Positions 54,561 through 64,000 of a DNA stretch of 64,000 nucleotides are shown piece by piece (position 1 is the first letter of the stretch; each line of letters begins with the position of its first letter). This DNA comes from Rhynchosporium graminicola (lineage: Eukaryota > Ascomycota > Leotiomycetes > Helotiales > Ploettnerulaceae). The DNA lies in assembly GCA_900074885.1 (NCBI GenBank), contig FJUW01000074.1:29865-93864 (forward strand), given 5' to 3'. The translations under genes and the position numbers were made by a program. The notes under the pieces are model-generated. The model was not told where the DNA came from, searched no databases, and saw nothing but the letters and a program-made list of their open reading frames with translations.

Positions 54561-56405
54561 TTGTTTACCTTATAGGTGCGAGTGCAAGTATTCCTTGTAT
54601 GATTGTATCCGTTTCTTTCAACGTCCTGTGATACCTTGAGGGGCTATAAAAGCTTATTAGGTGAGATCACATGGCGCGAGAGCCACTTTGTGCAGCGATA
54701 GCGGAGCGGCGAGTAAGAATAAGCTTTGACAAGAAGTCTTAGCTGGTTTGCCGAGGACAATCATGTGTGCTAAAAGAGATATGGCTGCATCAGCTTCATT
54801 CTGTAAGGCGGGTTGTACTAGAGTAAACGTGCAACGCAGCTCAGGCCAAGTGTCACACTTACAACTAAATTCTCGTCTGGCAAACATACCGCCGTGACTT
54901 TTGGTAGTCACAGCTAAACAACTTCACAGACTCTCATGACATCCAACTCGACGCGTTTACTCGGCAATTGAGAAAATCGAAATCCAAGGAATAGTTATGA
55001 GTGAAACTCAAAAGCAGAGTTAAAATCAAAGACATTCTGACTTTGCTTTTGACTTCACTTCCGCTCGGGCAAAGATTAAGCTACTTTATAAACTCTAAGT
55101 TGGCCTACATGGGCCGGCGCTGCTTTTGCACGATTCGAGTCAGTGGATTCTTGACATTCAGCTTGACATTCAAAAGATAATAATTTCTTAGATTACGAAA
55201 GAAGGATCCTGAAAGCACTAAGAGCCAATGATTTTCTGATGAATAGAGTAAACTCAGTCTTCAATTCGCATATTGCTAGAAAAAATTAATAGCCGAGCGC
55301 AACACCCGAGCGCAACTGAAGGGGAACCGACTATTAACCTTAACTTATTTACTGAAGGAGGGTCAAAAGAGTCTAAAGGCTAATGCGGATAAACGTGCAT
55401 AAAACGATTTGGCTTGATACGTTGATAAATAGTTTTCGTCTATTCACTTCGAACCATATTCTTCGCGCAAGGGAAGTTTAAAGTTTAAACATATTAAGCA
55501 TATGCGAAACGATAAACGTTTACAAAATGATTGGCCTAATCAATTATCTCTGGTTTTCGCGCAAAGACTTTAATAATCACATCCTCTACGAAGAGCGACA
55601 TAGAATGATTTCAAATGCCAAAATTGTTGAACTGTGCAAGACATTAAGCTTGGATTATTCATTTTTTGGTCCCTCGCGTATTGACTCCAAGCTAACCGTA
55701 CATCATTCGCGGATAGAAAGTCTGACAGTACTCTTCCCCCACAGCCACTTGTAACAGTAGATCAAATCCATGATCTCAGAGGCTATATCCCCTGCATACC
55801 GTAAAGCACAGGTCAAAAACTGGTCAGATCTAAGGATAAAGGACCTAAGTCAAGTTCAAGAAGCCTAAAGGTAGCTCGACGTTGTCTTGTCATTGGCCAG
55901 ATACCCTAGTATCCCATCCATATAGCCTTTATAGATTACCCTCAATGTACTCACAATTACAAGGAATAAAGGGGAGTGGAGTAAGACACCCGCATGAGCC
56001 CCTCCGACGGCGTGCAAAAACGATTCGCTCAATCATCAAACTCTATGGTTTACAGTTATAGACTTTGACTTGAAGTTCTTCGCGAAGAAAGGTTGGCGAC
56101 AAATTCTACCGGTAAAATCCGGGAAGTGGATAAAAAGCTTGGCTTCGTATAGCTTACTCGCTGGTTTCGATTCTTAACTTCACGATAATATCCTATCGCC
56201 TTATACTATCGCATTTTAGAACTCCATCTCTCAAGAACCTCCCTGTCCCCCGCTCTCTCCTCGGTATATTCCGTATGTCGCCATCTTACAACTACAGTAA
56301 GTTCTTCACGTGGTGGAATAGGCATGTCCTGTAAGTCATGAGAGAAAGAAACAATTGTGCCGGTACTGGGGTAACCTTACCTTATTACCCGAGGAGAAGG
56401 TGAAT

Positions 56406-56717
56406 GGATGAGCTCGCATATAAATCGGGATGTTTAGTAGACCGACTCGTCCGAGACTGCGAACGCTTATTGAATGCTGTACACGAGTATCCCAGACATG
56501 GCGAGGATTGTTATTTTTACAGGTTGAATCTCGACAAGCATTTGGAAACTCGATAGGGAAATGTATGAGCTCGAACAGGAATCGAATGTTCAGCGGATCG
56601 ACTTTTGGTCATGCGAAAGCTCGTTAAATGCTGTACACGAGGTTCCCAGTCATGACCAGTGTCTTTAGTTTTGTAGACTAGAACCCCGACAAGGTGCCAG
56701 AATTTGCATGCTTATCA
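56406..56717 (+). repeat. Two diverged tandem copies, about 156 bp each
   Basis: Copy 1 (56,406-56,561) and copy 2 (56,562-56,717) share atgAGCTCG, aatcg..ATGTT.AG, AATGCTGTACACGAG, TCCCAG.CATG and CGACAAG in the same order and spacing. The 156-bp period equals 52 codons, so both copies keep the same frame, but copy 2 has stops. Confidence 0.65.
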
Positions 56718-57364
56718 ACATGAAGCCAGCGCGGCGTTGCGAGGCTCTATCTGAAACTATTTTCACATTCTTCCTCTACAGGTGATGTTTCTTCTGGAAA
56801 TGGAAAATACTACTCTGCAGTTCGCTTCGCTTTCGAGATCATATGAATTCGTATCTATTGTCTATATTCGCACTTATGAGACATGGGAACCTCCGTCCCG
56901 TAGATGATTCAAACGTGAGTGGTAGAAAACTTTTTCAAGAATTCAATGACGAGTGCGACATTGTCACACGTGGTGAAGGAGGTAAAATGAAGAAATAAAT
57001 CTATTCGACGTTTGACGGATTTTGCTCGGGTGCAGCAAATGGTGGACGCAATTGTCATTTCTCTGGCCATGATGAGTGGAATATCTCGCGCTGCATATAG
57101 CACTTCCTAAGCTGCTGTGAAAAAAATGCCGCGGTCATTGGCTCTAGGATGACGAGCTTATGGCATTAGAGTTTCGTTTGCTATCACAACGAACTCTGAT
57201 CATAAAGCTGACTCGTTGAGTAGACGCGCTTTCCCGGGCTACCCCCGCATAGCTAAGAGCTTCTGGAAGAAAAGCCTAAACTAGCGAAGCAATGGAAGGC
57301 AGGTATAAAATTCTTGTATTGGCTTATCTTGCTCGTCCGAAAGATAGAACATTTTGATATCATT

Positions 57365-57535
57365 CTGTCGTAGTACGTATAATCAAGTAGTCTGCGTGAG
57401 CTAAAGTATAGTGATAGTCATGGTATTATCGGTTATATCGTAGCTGTCGAATCTAGGTAGTCGAGACTCTGAAAGGGAGACATATCTAGCCGGCTGAGCC
57501 CTAGCGTAGATACTCGACTAACTCATGACTATAGA
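57365..57535 (+). repeat. Dispersed repeat, copy 2
   Basis: Similar to 37,795-37,970 in the same orientation: ctaggtagtcgagactc, aagggagaca and gata.tcgactaactcatgac. Confidence 0.55.
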
Positions 57536-59680
57536 CCAGCAGAACAAGAGGTACTATATTTGTTTCAAGGGTAGAGGTGCGTGAAACGCTCAATACATCA
57601 GAAATCAAGCTCTATTTTAGCATATTCGACAGTAATTTGATTTCCTCACCTGAAAGTCTTAGACACTCGTGTAGTCTACTCAGATCACCCGGCGGCACGA
57701 GAAACAAGCCGGACTGCACAAGCACGAAAGATGAGGAAGCTGTTGCATCAACAAATTCCAGCCGGCTACCAGAATCTCTCGGGATGTTTCCGACGTGTCT
57801 TGCTGTCAAAACAAAGCTTGCCTATTTTGCAATTCATGGGGGCTGAAATGAGAAAAGCGAGTATTCTTGTTCGGTATATACACTCGCCGATTCTTGGAGC
57901 TTCCAAGCTCTTGAATCCTGGATGCTGGGAACGTCTTGTTTCAAGTCAGTGACCTGATCTGGACGCCTTCGTGCTATTTCAGGTTACTACGAATCGAAAA
58001 ATTCTCGCACTTATATGACTTTATAAGATATAAGAAGATCTATGAGAATCATATGAGTTCCTGAAAGAAACTCTCACTCACCTAAACGTTTCCGCTGCTC
58101 CGTAAGGTCTGCCGGGGCTTCCGGTCAGCTCAACCGCTTGTTATAGCCTGTGGTGTTATGTCACGATCGATGCGAGAATCTCAACCGAAGATCTTCAGCC
58201 GACCGAGAGCTGGACCGGCGACTACTGATTAGGAAGCGGATATTTGATACCTTGCTCGGGGATCTACGGTTATCTATCGAGCTCCTTTCTATAGCTTCAG
58301 CTAAAGATCACTTAACGAGTTATCGTTTGCTTTGATTTGCTGCCCACTACTTTTGTGAACTTGAATCAAGTCCGGTCTGTCCGGATGTCCTTGAATTTGC
58401 TGCATTGCTCGGTGACCGGATATAGTGGCAGCGTTCCTCCACAGAACTGGCACGATTGTCATAGGCTCAAGGAAGGGCTCTGTGAAGCTAGAATAGAAAG
58501 ACAAATTCCATCGATATTTTCTCTCGGCATGTCATCTACAATATGTTTCAGAATTCAAAGTCCTACTTTCTTTTCAAAAATGGATAATGTCTTTATGTAC
58601 TATCCTAACATGACGCTAAGATATTGTGTATAGATATGACTACCCAATCAAACTCAATTCTCCGATTATGACTAAGCCTTGAGAGCTAGGTGAATACGGT
58701 AACTCTACTCTTGATTTTTCATTGTTCGATTATGTCTGACGAGTTATCGGTGTTACCGGGGATGTTATATTCACGCTGAAGAATGTCCGGGGAGGCATTC
58801 CCTCAGTCAAGCCTTCCCTTAACGTACGATGACACTGGAAGCATATATTAACCTATCTAAAACCTTTGACTGTGTTTGTGCGACGGATGCCTTTCCCACG
58901 AAGTTTAATATAGTAATCTGATAGCCGATGATATTCTTGTCAGAAAACTAAGTAGTTTCCCCGTTTGGTCGGCCTGATATTGGCTACATTTCTATGAAAG
59001 AGACGTGCGACAAGTTAGCCTACCAGCCATGACCCTATGGATGTGTAACGAACTGTTCAGAGTTTCGCTCTTGCTGGAGCAGCCGGCGTTGTGATTGAAG
59101 GCCGGACTTAACCCCGAGGGTGCGGACACACCAAGAAAAATGCGTCCGACTGGAAGAGAAGCATTTTTGGATACAGGCTGCCTGTGTTACGTGTGACGAA
59201 GGGCTGGGTATCTTCAGCCTTGTATGAGCCGATACGCTTATTCCCAGTTGAGTTGAGGTAAGAGCTCGAGTCAAGGGGATTGTCCCGATAGAAGTCGACT
59301 CCACCATCATCGAAGGACTTCCAGGCCCGAGATTCTATCAAGAGAGCCGTAGAAGAAGCTGGCGTTCCAACTTTCACCAATCCCATTGAATGTGGAAAAA
59401 CAAGAGAACCTGTCCGCGAAAGATTTGGCTGAGCCGGAACTTTGCGCGCTCAACTATCCATTGTCGCTGGTTGCAAGCACCTATCGAAACACGAGGAAAA
59501 CAATCGAGCATATCAAGGTAAGCATGACGATAGGAGCTCACTGCAAATTCCAGGCTTCCAAGAAGTCTGCTTAGGTATGGGGCTAAGCCAAGACAGGAGA
59601 AAGAATAACGCTAGGAGCAAAGAAATGGTGATCTTGAATGTTGTCAAAAAGAGGGTCAATGGACATTGATTATATAGATT

Positions 59681-60082
59681 TCAAAATTTCATATGCCTAA
59701 TTATTGGAGTCGACTCTCCAGGTTTGTGCTGGCAAGTTCCCTCTAGATCACTGTGTGTTATGAAATGGGTTTTCACCCGCGTAGACCACTCTTCGATGCA
59801 AGATGCATGAACATCGGAGTCGGGGCCCGGGAACTGAAACAGATCATCCAGAAACGAAACATGGTGATGTTTCTCGCTTAAATATTCTGCTACGTAAGCG
59901 AGGTTCCGAGGGGGGACGAGCACAGGCGTAGCATACAACAACCGCTCCCGTGCACTGCAAAGCTTCGACAGAGCTTCAATGTCATGGTGGAATGAAACGC
60001 TCTTGATGCTTTGTTTCTGTCGCTGCCGAATACATGTGGAGCCGGATCCTGGGCTCCAGACTGGTATCGTTTCTTTTGACAA
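59681..60082 (-). CDS. Hypothetical protein fragment, doubtful
   Basis: The minus frame is open for about 133 codons, beginning with a TTG and containing DIEALSKLCSARERLL, then LVPPRNLAYVAEYLSEKHHH and FLDDLFQFPGPDSD. Content is protein-like, but there is no in-frame ATG near the start and no family motif. It may be a gene remnant or an exon of a gene whose other parts are lost. Confidence 0.25.
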   Translation of the reverse strand: MSKETIPVWSPGSGSTCIRQRQKQSIKSVSFHHDIEALSKLCSARERLLYATPVLVPPRNLAYVAEYLSEKHHHVSFLDDLFQFPGPDSDVHASCIEEWSTRVKTHFITHSDLEGTCQHKPGESTPIIRHMKF

Positions 60083-60346
60083 GCTTTCATGACAACGGCA
60101 TGACGAATATGTGACTCTGTGTGGTCAAGGTTCCGATGTTCGCAACACTAGGAGGTGCTCGGTCTGAGTCTTTTGAAAACCTTTCTTGCAAGAGAAGCCC
60201 GGATGGTTGTTGGCCTGGGCGAGAAATGAGATTTGACCTGAACACCCTTGGCTTTTTTCGCCGTATAACAGTCCCGTCTCCTCAGATTGAAAGATGCAGT
60301 CATCATTGTCATTCTTCTAAATTATCTTCTTGTTCAACTATTCATC

Positions 60347-61378
60347 ATGCGTTCCCAATCTGTCCTTTCCATTGCGCTGGTCGCATTCACTTCGACACTC
60401 CATGCAGCACCCATTCAGATGACCGATGGTGTCAAGGCAGCCATGGGTACCACGGGAGATGAGGTTCACATTCTCAACAGCCGAACCAATCTGGTCTCTA
60501 GGATTGCTGCGAGCCTCTCTCGAAGTCTTAAATCAGAGGCCGCAGCTTTGCAAGCTCAGTCTGATGCCGTTCACGCTGATACAGCCGAGGGCCTTTCGGC
60601 CGCGGAACAGCAAGCACTCGAGGATGCACAAGAGGAAGCTGCTATCACCGACAACACAAAGCGTGATAGAATCGATCAACTCACTCCTGAGGAGAAGGAT
60701 GCGCTCGAGGCCGCACAAGAAGAGGCTGCTATCACCGATAACACGAAGCGTGATAGACTCGATCAACTCACTCCTGAGGAGAAGGATGCACTCGAGGCCG
60801 CACAAGAAGAGGCTGCTATCACCGACAATACCAAGCGTGATAGCCTCGATAAGCTCACTCCCGAGGAGCTTGCAGCTTACGAAGATGCACAAGAAGAGGC
60901 CGCGATCAGCGACAACACCAAGCGTGGCAATTTCGATCTGACGGCCGACGAGGCGGCAGCCATCGACGCCGAGGAATTCGAGAAGAAGAGGGCCCTGTCG
61001 AAGCAAGAGCAGCAGGAAATCGATGCCGAGACCGCCGAGGAGGATGCTTTCAAGCGGGACCTCGAAGCCACTGCCGCTAAGCTCCAAGCACAGAGCGATG
61101 CGGTTCACGCCGACACCGCCTCGGATCTCACAGCCGAGGAGAAATCTGAGATCGATACCGAGGATGCGTACAAGAGGGATCTTCAGGCTCAGGCTGCTTC
61201 GCTGCAAGCCCAGATCGACGCCGCTAAAGCCGGATCAGCTGAGAGCTTGACGGGCTTGACTCCGGCAGAACAGGCCGATATTGATGCGCACGATGCGGAG
61301 AAGCGAGACTACAAGTCAACCTCCGCGAAGTTGTCCGCTCAGGAAGAGTCTGAGATTGATGCAGAGGAGTACGAATAG
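60347..61378 (+). CDS. Secreted Kex2-processed repeat protein (KEP-type)
   Basis: 343 residues, one exon. The frame is open upstream to 60,287, but the ATG at 60,347 gives the signal peptide MRSQSVLSIALVAFTSTLHA. The rest is very acidic and helical. Eight Lys-Arg sites divide it: four after NT (NTKR), then EKKR, AFKR, AYKR and AEKR. Three consecutive units of exactly 29 residues (87 bp; starts at about 60,662, 60,749 and 60,836) read DQLTPEEKDALEAAQEEA with few changes; later units diverge. The layout of signal peptide plus repeats ending in KR is that of fungal Kex2-processed repeat proteins, which release peptides in the Golgi. Some are precursors of modified ribosomal peptides. The convergent P450 starts 527 bp away; no UstYa-type (DUF3328) gene was seen here. 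Confidence 0.82.
   Translation: MRSQSVLSIALVAFTSTLHAAPIQMTDGVKAAMGTTGDEVHILNSRTNLVSRIAASLSRSLKSEAAALQAQSDAVHADTAEGLSAAEQQALEDAQEEAAITDNTKRDRIDQLTPEEKDALEAAQEEAAITDNTKRDRLDQLTPEEKDALEAAQEEAAITDNTKRDSLDKLTPEELAAYEDAQEEAAISDNTKRGNFDLTADEAAAIDAEEFEKKRALSKQEQQEIDAETAEEDAFKRDLEATAAKLQAQSDAVHADTASDLTAEEKSEIDTEDAYKRDLQAQAASLQAQIDAAKAGSAESLTGLTPAEQADIDAHDAEKRDYKSTSAKLSAQEESEIDAEEYE
60662..60922 (+). repeat. Three in-frame 87-bp repeats in the Kex2-repeat gene
   Basis: gcgtgatag starts units at 60,662, 60,749 and 60,836. Units 1 and 2 are nearly identical in DNA; unit 3 has more changes. This points to recent unit duplication. Confidence 0.85.
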
Positions 61379-61379
61379 A

Positions 61380-61904
61380 TTTATCTGGTAACTCATGCAT
61401 GTTGAGCCCCAGTCTCATGTGTTGTTATACTCGCTGGAGATTAGTTAGGACGGAATGTAATTGGCACTCATTTGGCACGTAATAGAGTGTGTGATATTGA
61501 TGACTTTTTCAAATATATTGGGTTTCCTCAAACCTAACGTGCTGAAGGATGAACATTAAGCGTCGTTGTGACTCTGTCTCCAGTTGACACTAGTACCCAG
61601 TCTGAATTATACGAATGGATAAGTCTTCTCCACCTTAACTTTGGAACAATATCGTCTGCTGCTAGCACTTAAGCAATATTGGTCTGACCACCCTGAGTCT
61701 CGAGCTGGGTCACTTTTCATGACTAGAGTTTGCCTCCATCAGTCCATCTCAAACACGGTCGAAATTGCTAGAGAGACTACGATGCTATAAAAGTGAGCTG
61801 ACAAAAGGAAAGCAAAAAGACCAAGGGTATTTTCACAATCCTTTCCCAGTCTCCAAATAATATCTACTCTTCCTACTCAATTCCCCCACAATTCTCTTGA
61901 CCCT
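61380..61904. other. Convergent intergenic region
   Basis: Shared 3' flank of the Kex2-repeat gene and the P450; nothing else seen. Confidence 0.6.
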
Positions 61905-63678
61905 TCACTTCTCCCTCGGCTTTAATCCCACCTTATAGAAACCTTGCACGAACCAAGGGACAGTATGAACCTTCTGCTCATGACTCTGCCCCTCAATAAG
62001 TGTCATTTCGTACCTCCTGACGATAGTAGAAAGAATGATACGCATCTCCTTCAACGCAAACTGCTGGCCTGGGCAATTTCTTGAACCGGCTGAGAAAGGC
62101 ACAAATGCTTTGCGATCGACCTCTTTTCCTTTGTATATTCCAAGCCATCTCTCGGGGACATAGGAATCTGCATCTGGCCAGATCCGAGGATCTTTCATCA
62201 CAGCGCCGATACCTGGGGAAACAATTACCTGGTCACGCGTCAGTAGATGAGGATGGTCTGAGATTGCAGACATACGTTTGGAGGGATCTCATAACCTCCT
62301 ATCGTAGTGGTTTCTTGCGTCCATCGTGCAAGACCTAAGCAGTCAGAGACGAGATCTAGAACAGCACTGAGTTGAGCTTACCAGTAACCAAGATTGGGCG
62401 CAGCCTCATGCTTTCATTGATACAAGCGTTCAGGTACGGCAGCTCTTGCGTGTTAGCAAACGTAATTGAGTCGTGCTTCGACGGGAAAGCAGAAATTATC
62501 TCAGCGACCAATTTCTCCATCGTAGCTGGGTTGTTCAAAAGAAGAAGATACGTATGCGTGAGCGTCACAGCCGATGTATCACTCCCAGCAACCATGAATA
62601 GAGCCATTTCCTCGTGAATATGCAGGTGAGAAAAGGCAATCGGATCAGCATCATTGGTCTCCACGAATATTTGAACGAGGTCTTTCTTCGGCGGGCCTAT
62701 TTCCGATCGACGTTTCGCGATTATTCCGTCTATCATGCTCTTGAAATCTTCAGATTCGATTGGCGGAACGAATGGGAGATATTTAAGAAATGGAAATTGT
62801 GCGTCGATAGCAGCGCGCTTTAGACGATGGTGGAACATATTCTTGAGCCTTTTGTCGTTCGAGGAGACAAGATTGAAAGATCCTCCAAACGATGATGCGG
62901 ACATGATATCCTATATCGTCATTTCAGCAAGCATATCCCCTTTGTAAAATTATGAGGGATTATACCTACAAATGACAGGTTTCCCATCATGTTAGACATG
63001 TCCACTACGCAGTACCCATTTCCTCCCGAGCACTCTTCATCAAGCCAGTGCGCAAACACCTGAACGCATTCCTTGACGAGGGGTTCCAAGGAATTCAGAT
63101 AACTTATCGAAAAGCCAGGAGACAAAAGACGTCTCTAGGATAATCTTCAGCATAACGTAACTCGCATCTGATTTGATTCTTACTTTTTGCTTATACTTGA
63201 CTTTGTCGGTCTCAGTAATAAGACTCGTCACATCGGGATGCAGACGGATTGACTTGTAAATAGGAGCTTTGACCAAATCATCCTCAACCAAGATCTGCTG
63301 CACTGCGTTTCTATCCCTGAATACGACATCTCTGGGACCTTTGCACGTGTCAGTACTGTAACAACATTATCAATCACACATGATCCACCAGACCCCCACC
63401 ATGAACCAGACCAGAAACGAAGGAAGCTCGTAGATCCCGAGAGTGCCTTCCTTACCGGTGCGAACAACATCTCCATATCTCTCGAACATGCCAGGGAGAC
63501 TGTTCATGGCGTTGCCGGTGATCTGTTCGATCATCCATGGCAGCGGTGTTATTGCGTTGAGAATTGGCCCAGGAATCTTAGACAGCGGACCAGTGAAGGC
63601 CAATTTCAAGGCGAGGACAACTCTGCGCAGCAGCTCTGCAGCCACGAGCCACAGCACCAGCGAAGCGTAAGAAGCCAT
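61905..63678 (-). CDS. Cytochrome P450 monooxygenase, 6 exons, 484 aa
   Basis: A haem monooxygenase, probably ER-anchored by its hydrophobic N-terminus (MASYASLVLWLVAAELL), acting with a P450 reductase. Exons: 63,678-63,456; 63,338-63,184; 63,134-62,970; 62,910-62,382; 62,334-62,276; 62,228-61,905. Introns are 117, 49, 59, 47 and 47 nt, and all phases agree. All class features are present: Pro-rich hinge SKIPGP, the I-helix AGSDTS oxygen-binding motif, ESMR (the ExxR motif), PERW, and the haem loop FSAGSRNCPG with its cysteine. Length is normal and no lesion is seen. Overall it resembles the fungal CYP groups found in secondary-metabolite clusters. The substrate is unknown. It is convergent with the Kex2-repeat gene. 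Confidence 0.92.
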
Positions 63679-63679
63679 G

Positions 63680-64000
63680 GGGAAAGGCAAGCGGGACGTA
63701 AATTATTCAGTCGGGTCAGGTCTCGGATGCTGGTGTCAAGTGTCGAGCGTTAAGTCAGATACGAAGGACGTGGCAGGTACAGCCGACGACGAGCCAAAGG
63801 AAGTCCTGTAAGCAGAAGCTTTGGTCGGAATTGCTGGGAGAGACCAATGTAATACTGTTTATTACATGAGATGTAAGGATCTTCAGCCTTACGATCTTAC
63901 ACTTGGCATGCGTGTGCGTGTGCGTGTGCGTGTGCGGAACTGAACGACCGTCGACTGCGATGACCTTGGCTGGAGAGCAACAGGTTCTGTCGATTGGTAT
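63680..64000. other. Upstream region of the P450
   Basis: Promoter side of the P450, with a hexanucleotide run at 63,908-63,936; no further gene recognised before the window ends. Confidence 0.5.
63908..63936 (+). repeat. (TGCGTG)n microsatellite
   Basis: About five TGTGCG-type hexamers in a row. Confidence 0.85.

Larger units (their letters stand above)
53070..59680. other. Long gene-poor stretch
   Basis: No intact gene recognised in 6.6 kb. Open frames at 54,657-54,911, 55,527-55,754, 57,577-57,846 and 59,108-59,386 are short and lack family motifs. Repeat fragments are listed separately (54,390; 55,385; 56,406; 57,365). Confidence 0.5.

Noticed and set aside
60533..61207. 224-codon minus-strand frame
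   Set aside because: It is the mirror of the acidic repeat gene on the plus strand; the repeat period keeps the opposite frame open. It lacks any motif.

Overview
The window looks like nuclear DNA of a filamentous ascomycete (Pezizomycotina). The evidence is short introns of about 47-117 nt with GT...AG ends and CTAAC/CTGAC-like branch sites, a GH62 arabinofuranosidase, a CYP with fungal exon structure, a Kex2-site repeat protein, a PDR-type transporter relic and a CP2/Grainyhead-like relic. The left part also carries repeat-induced point mutation (RIP): CpA and TpG are almost absent, TpA is in great excess, and CpG is retained. I cannot name the species. A leotiomycete or another lineage with AT isochores would fit, but that is inference.

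Layout. (1) About 1-28,150 is an AT-rich, RIP-saturated block. It holds a 760-bp hAT deletion derivative with terminal repeats, an 8-bp target duplication and a readable hAT C-terminal domain (1,156-1,915). It also holds five tandem-repeat arrays (periods 108, 85, 72, 58 and about 93 bp) and a series of long relic reading frames (about 3.2-25.9 kb). Their internal stops are almost only TAG/TAA, as expected when CAG, CAA and TGG codons are hit by RIP. I recognise none of these relic proteins. A 26-bp near-palindrome recurs between or beside them. (2) The junction at about 28,150-28,205 has T18 and two telomere-type units (CTAACCCTAACCC). (3) About 28.2-38.9 kb has normal base composition but is gene-poor. 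It has one small secreted Cys-rich protein (29.1 kb), then broken copies of a UDP-glycosyltransferase, a CP2-type transcription factor and a PDR ABC transporter, plus a 442-bp inverted-repeat element. (4) 39.0-40.1 kb is an intact secreted GH62 enzyme. (5) 43.1-48.1 kb is an intact divergent gene pair: a 10-exon, 791-aa gene and a 3-exon, 390-aa gene. Both encode long alpha-helical proteins with internal hydrophobic stretches and no signal peptide. (6) 48.1-60.3 kb is gene-poor with repeat fragments and one small secreted protein (52.5-52.9 kb). (7) 60.3-63.7 kb is a secreted repeat protein with eight Lys-Arg (Kex2) sites, convergent with an intact six-exon cytochrome P450.

How the parts may work together. 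The two candidates for an undescribed system are the divergent helical pair and the Kex2-repeat protein with its P450. The pair has the size and helix-hydrophobic-helix layout seen in two-component alpha-helical pore-forming proteins. The second could be a secreted-peptide or ribosomal-peptide locus. Both ideas are inference from sequence. The relic block and the broken UGT/CP2/ABC genes point to an old accessory or subtelomeric region in decay. All exon coordinates come from reading splice signals and phase by eye.
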